From contig SDWK01000294.1 in assembly GCA_004195335.1 (NCBI GenBank), positions 1-6,488 on the forward strand: 6,488 nt of DNA, written 5' to 3'. Made by a program: the position numbers and the translations under genes. Position 1 is the first letter of the stretch, and each line of letters starts with the position of its first letter. Positions 6,439 to 6,488 of the stretch are shown here, in pieces. The DNA is from Shewanella sp. (GTDB lineage: Bacteria > Pseudomonadota > Gammaproteobacteria > Enterobacterales > Shewanellaceae). A model generated the notes under the pieces. That model was not told the origin of the DNA, did no database searches, and saw only the letters and a list, made by a program, of their open reading frames with translations.

Positions 6439-6444
6439 AGTATA
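6439..6444 (-). promoter_or_regulatory. Possible -10 element of the PepSY operon promoter
   Basis: TATACT on the - strand lies 30 bases before the ATG at 6408, which would give a leader of about 25 bases. No convincing -35 hexamer is found at 16-18 bases spacing (TACATT is the best), so the promoter may need an activator or may lie elsewhere. I recognise no Fur, CRP or other operator in the 80 bp that are visible. Confidence 0.3.
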
Positions 6445-6488
6445 GGTTAAAGGCTGGTTTAAATGTATTTTGCTTTATTAACTAAATG

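Overview
The window reads like a chromosomal segment of a marine gammaproteobacterium, most likely Shewanella or a close relative. This is inferred from moderate base composition, an NqrF-type NADH reductase built on a PepSY membrane module, a c-di-GMP-linked phosphorelay, and the general look of the proteins. No RNA gene, mobile element, CRISPR array or long non-coding stretch is visible. The longest gaps are 70 bp (3688-3757) and 80 bp (6409-6488).

Left part, + strand (3-3687): four tightly packed genes that look like one operon. First is the 3' end of an unrecognised gene, which overlaps the next start by ATGA. Then come a receiver-EAL response regulator (candidate c-di-GMP phosphodiesterase), a small Hpt phosphotransfer protein, and a membrane hybrid histidine kinase with a short CHASE-like periplasmic sensor and a C-terminal receiver but no Hpt of its own. 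Together they make a complete His-Asp-His-Asp relay: kinase H282 to its receiver D584, to the free Hpt histidine, to D61 of the EAL regulator. The relay would turn a periplasmic signal into a change in c-di-GMP level. The layout is reminiscent of the Roc/Sad (Pseudomonas) and Vie (Vibrio) systems.

Middle (3688-3757): a short convergent intergenic region with inverted repeats that can pair in mutually exclusive ways, probably serving as a terminator.

Right part, - strand (6408-3758): a two-gene operon. The promoter-proximal gene encodes a small two-helix PepSY membrane protein. The second gene starts on the stop codon of the first (TAATG) behind a perfect Shine-Dalgarno. It encodes a homologous two-helix PepSY module fused to an NqrF-like 2Fe-2S / FAD / NAD(P)H reductase. 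The pair looks like a membrane electron-transfer device that takes electrons from cytoplasmic NAD(P)H and may pass them across or into the membrane. Paired histidines at the membrane edges are candidate haem ligands. The acceptor is not in the window. This fusion pair is the most interesting item here.
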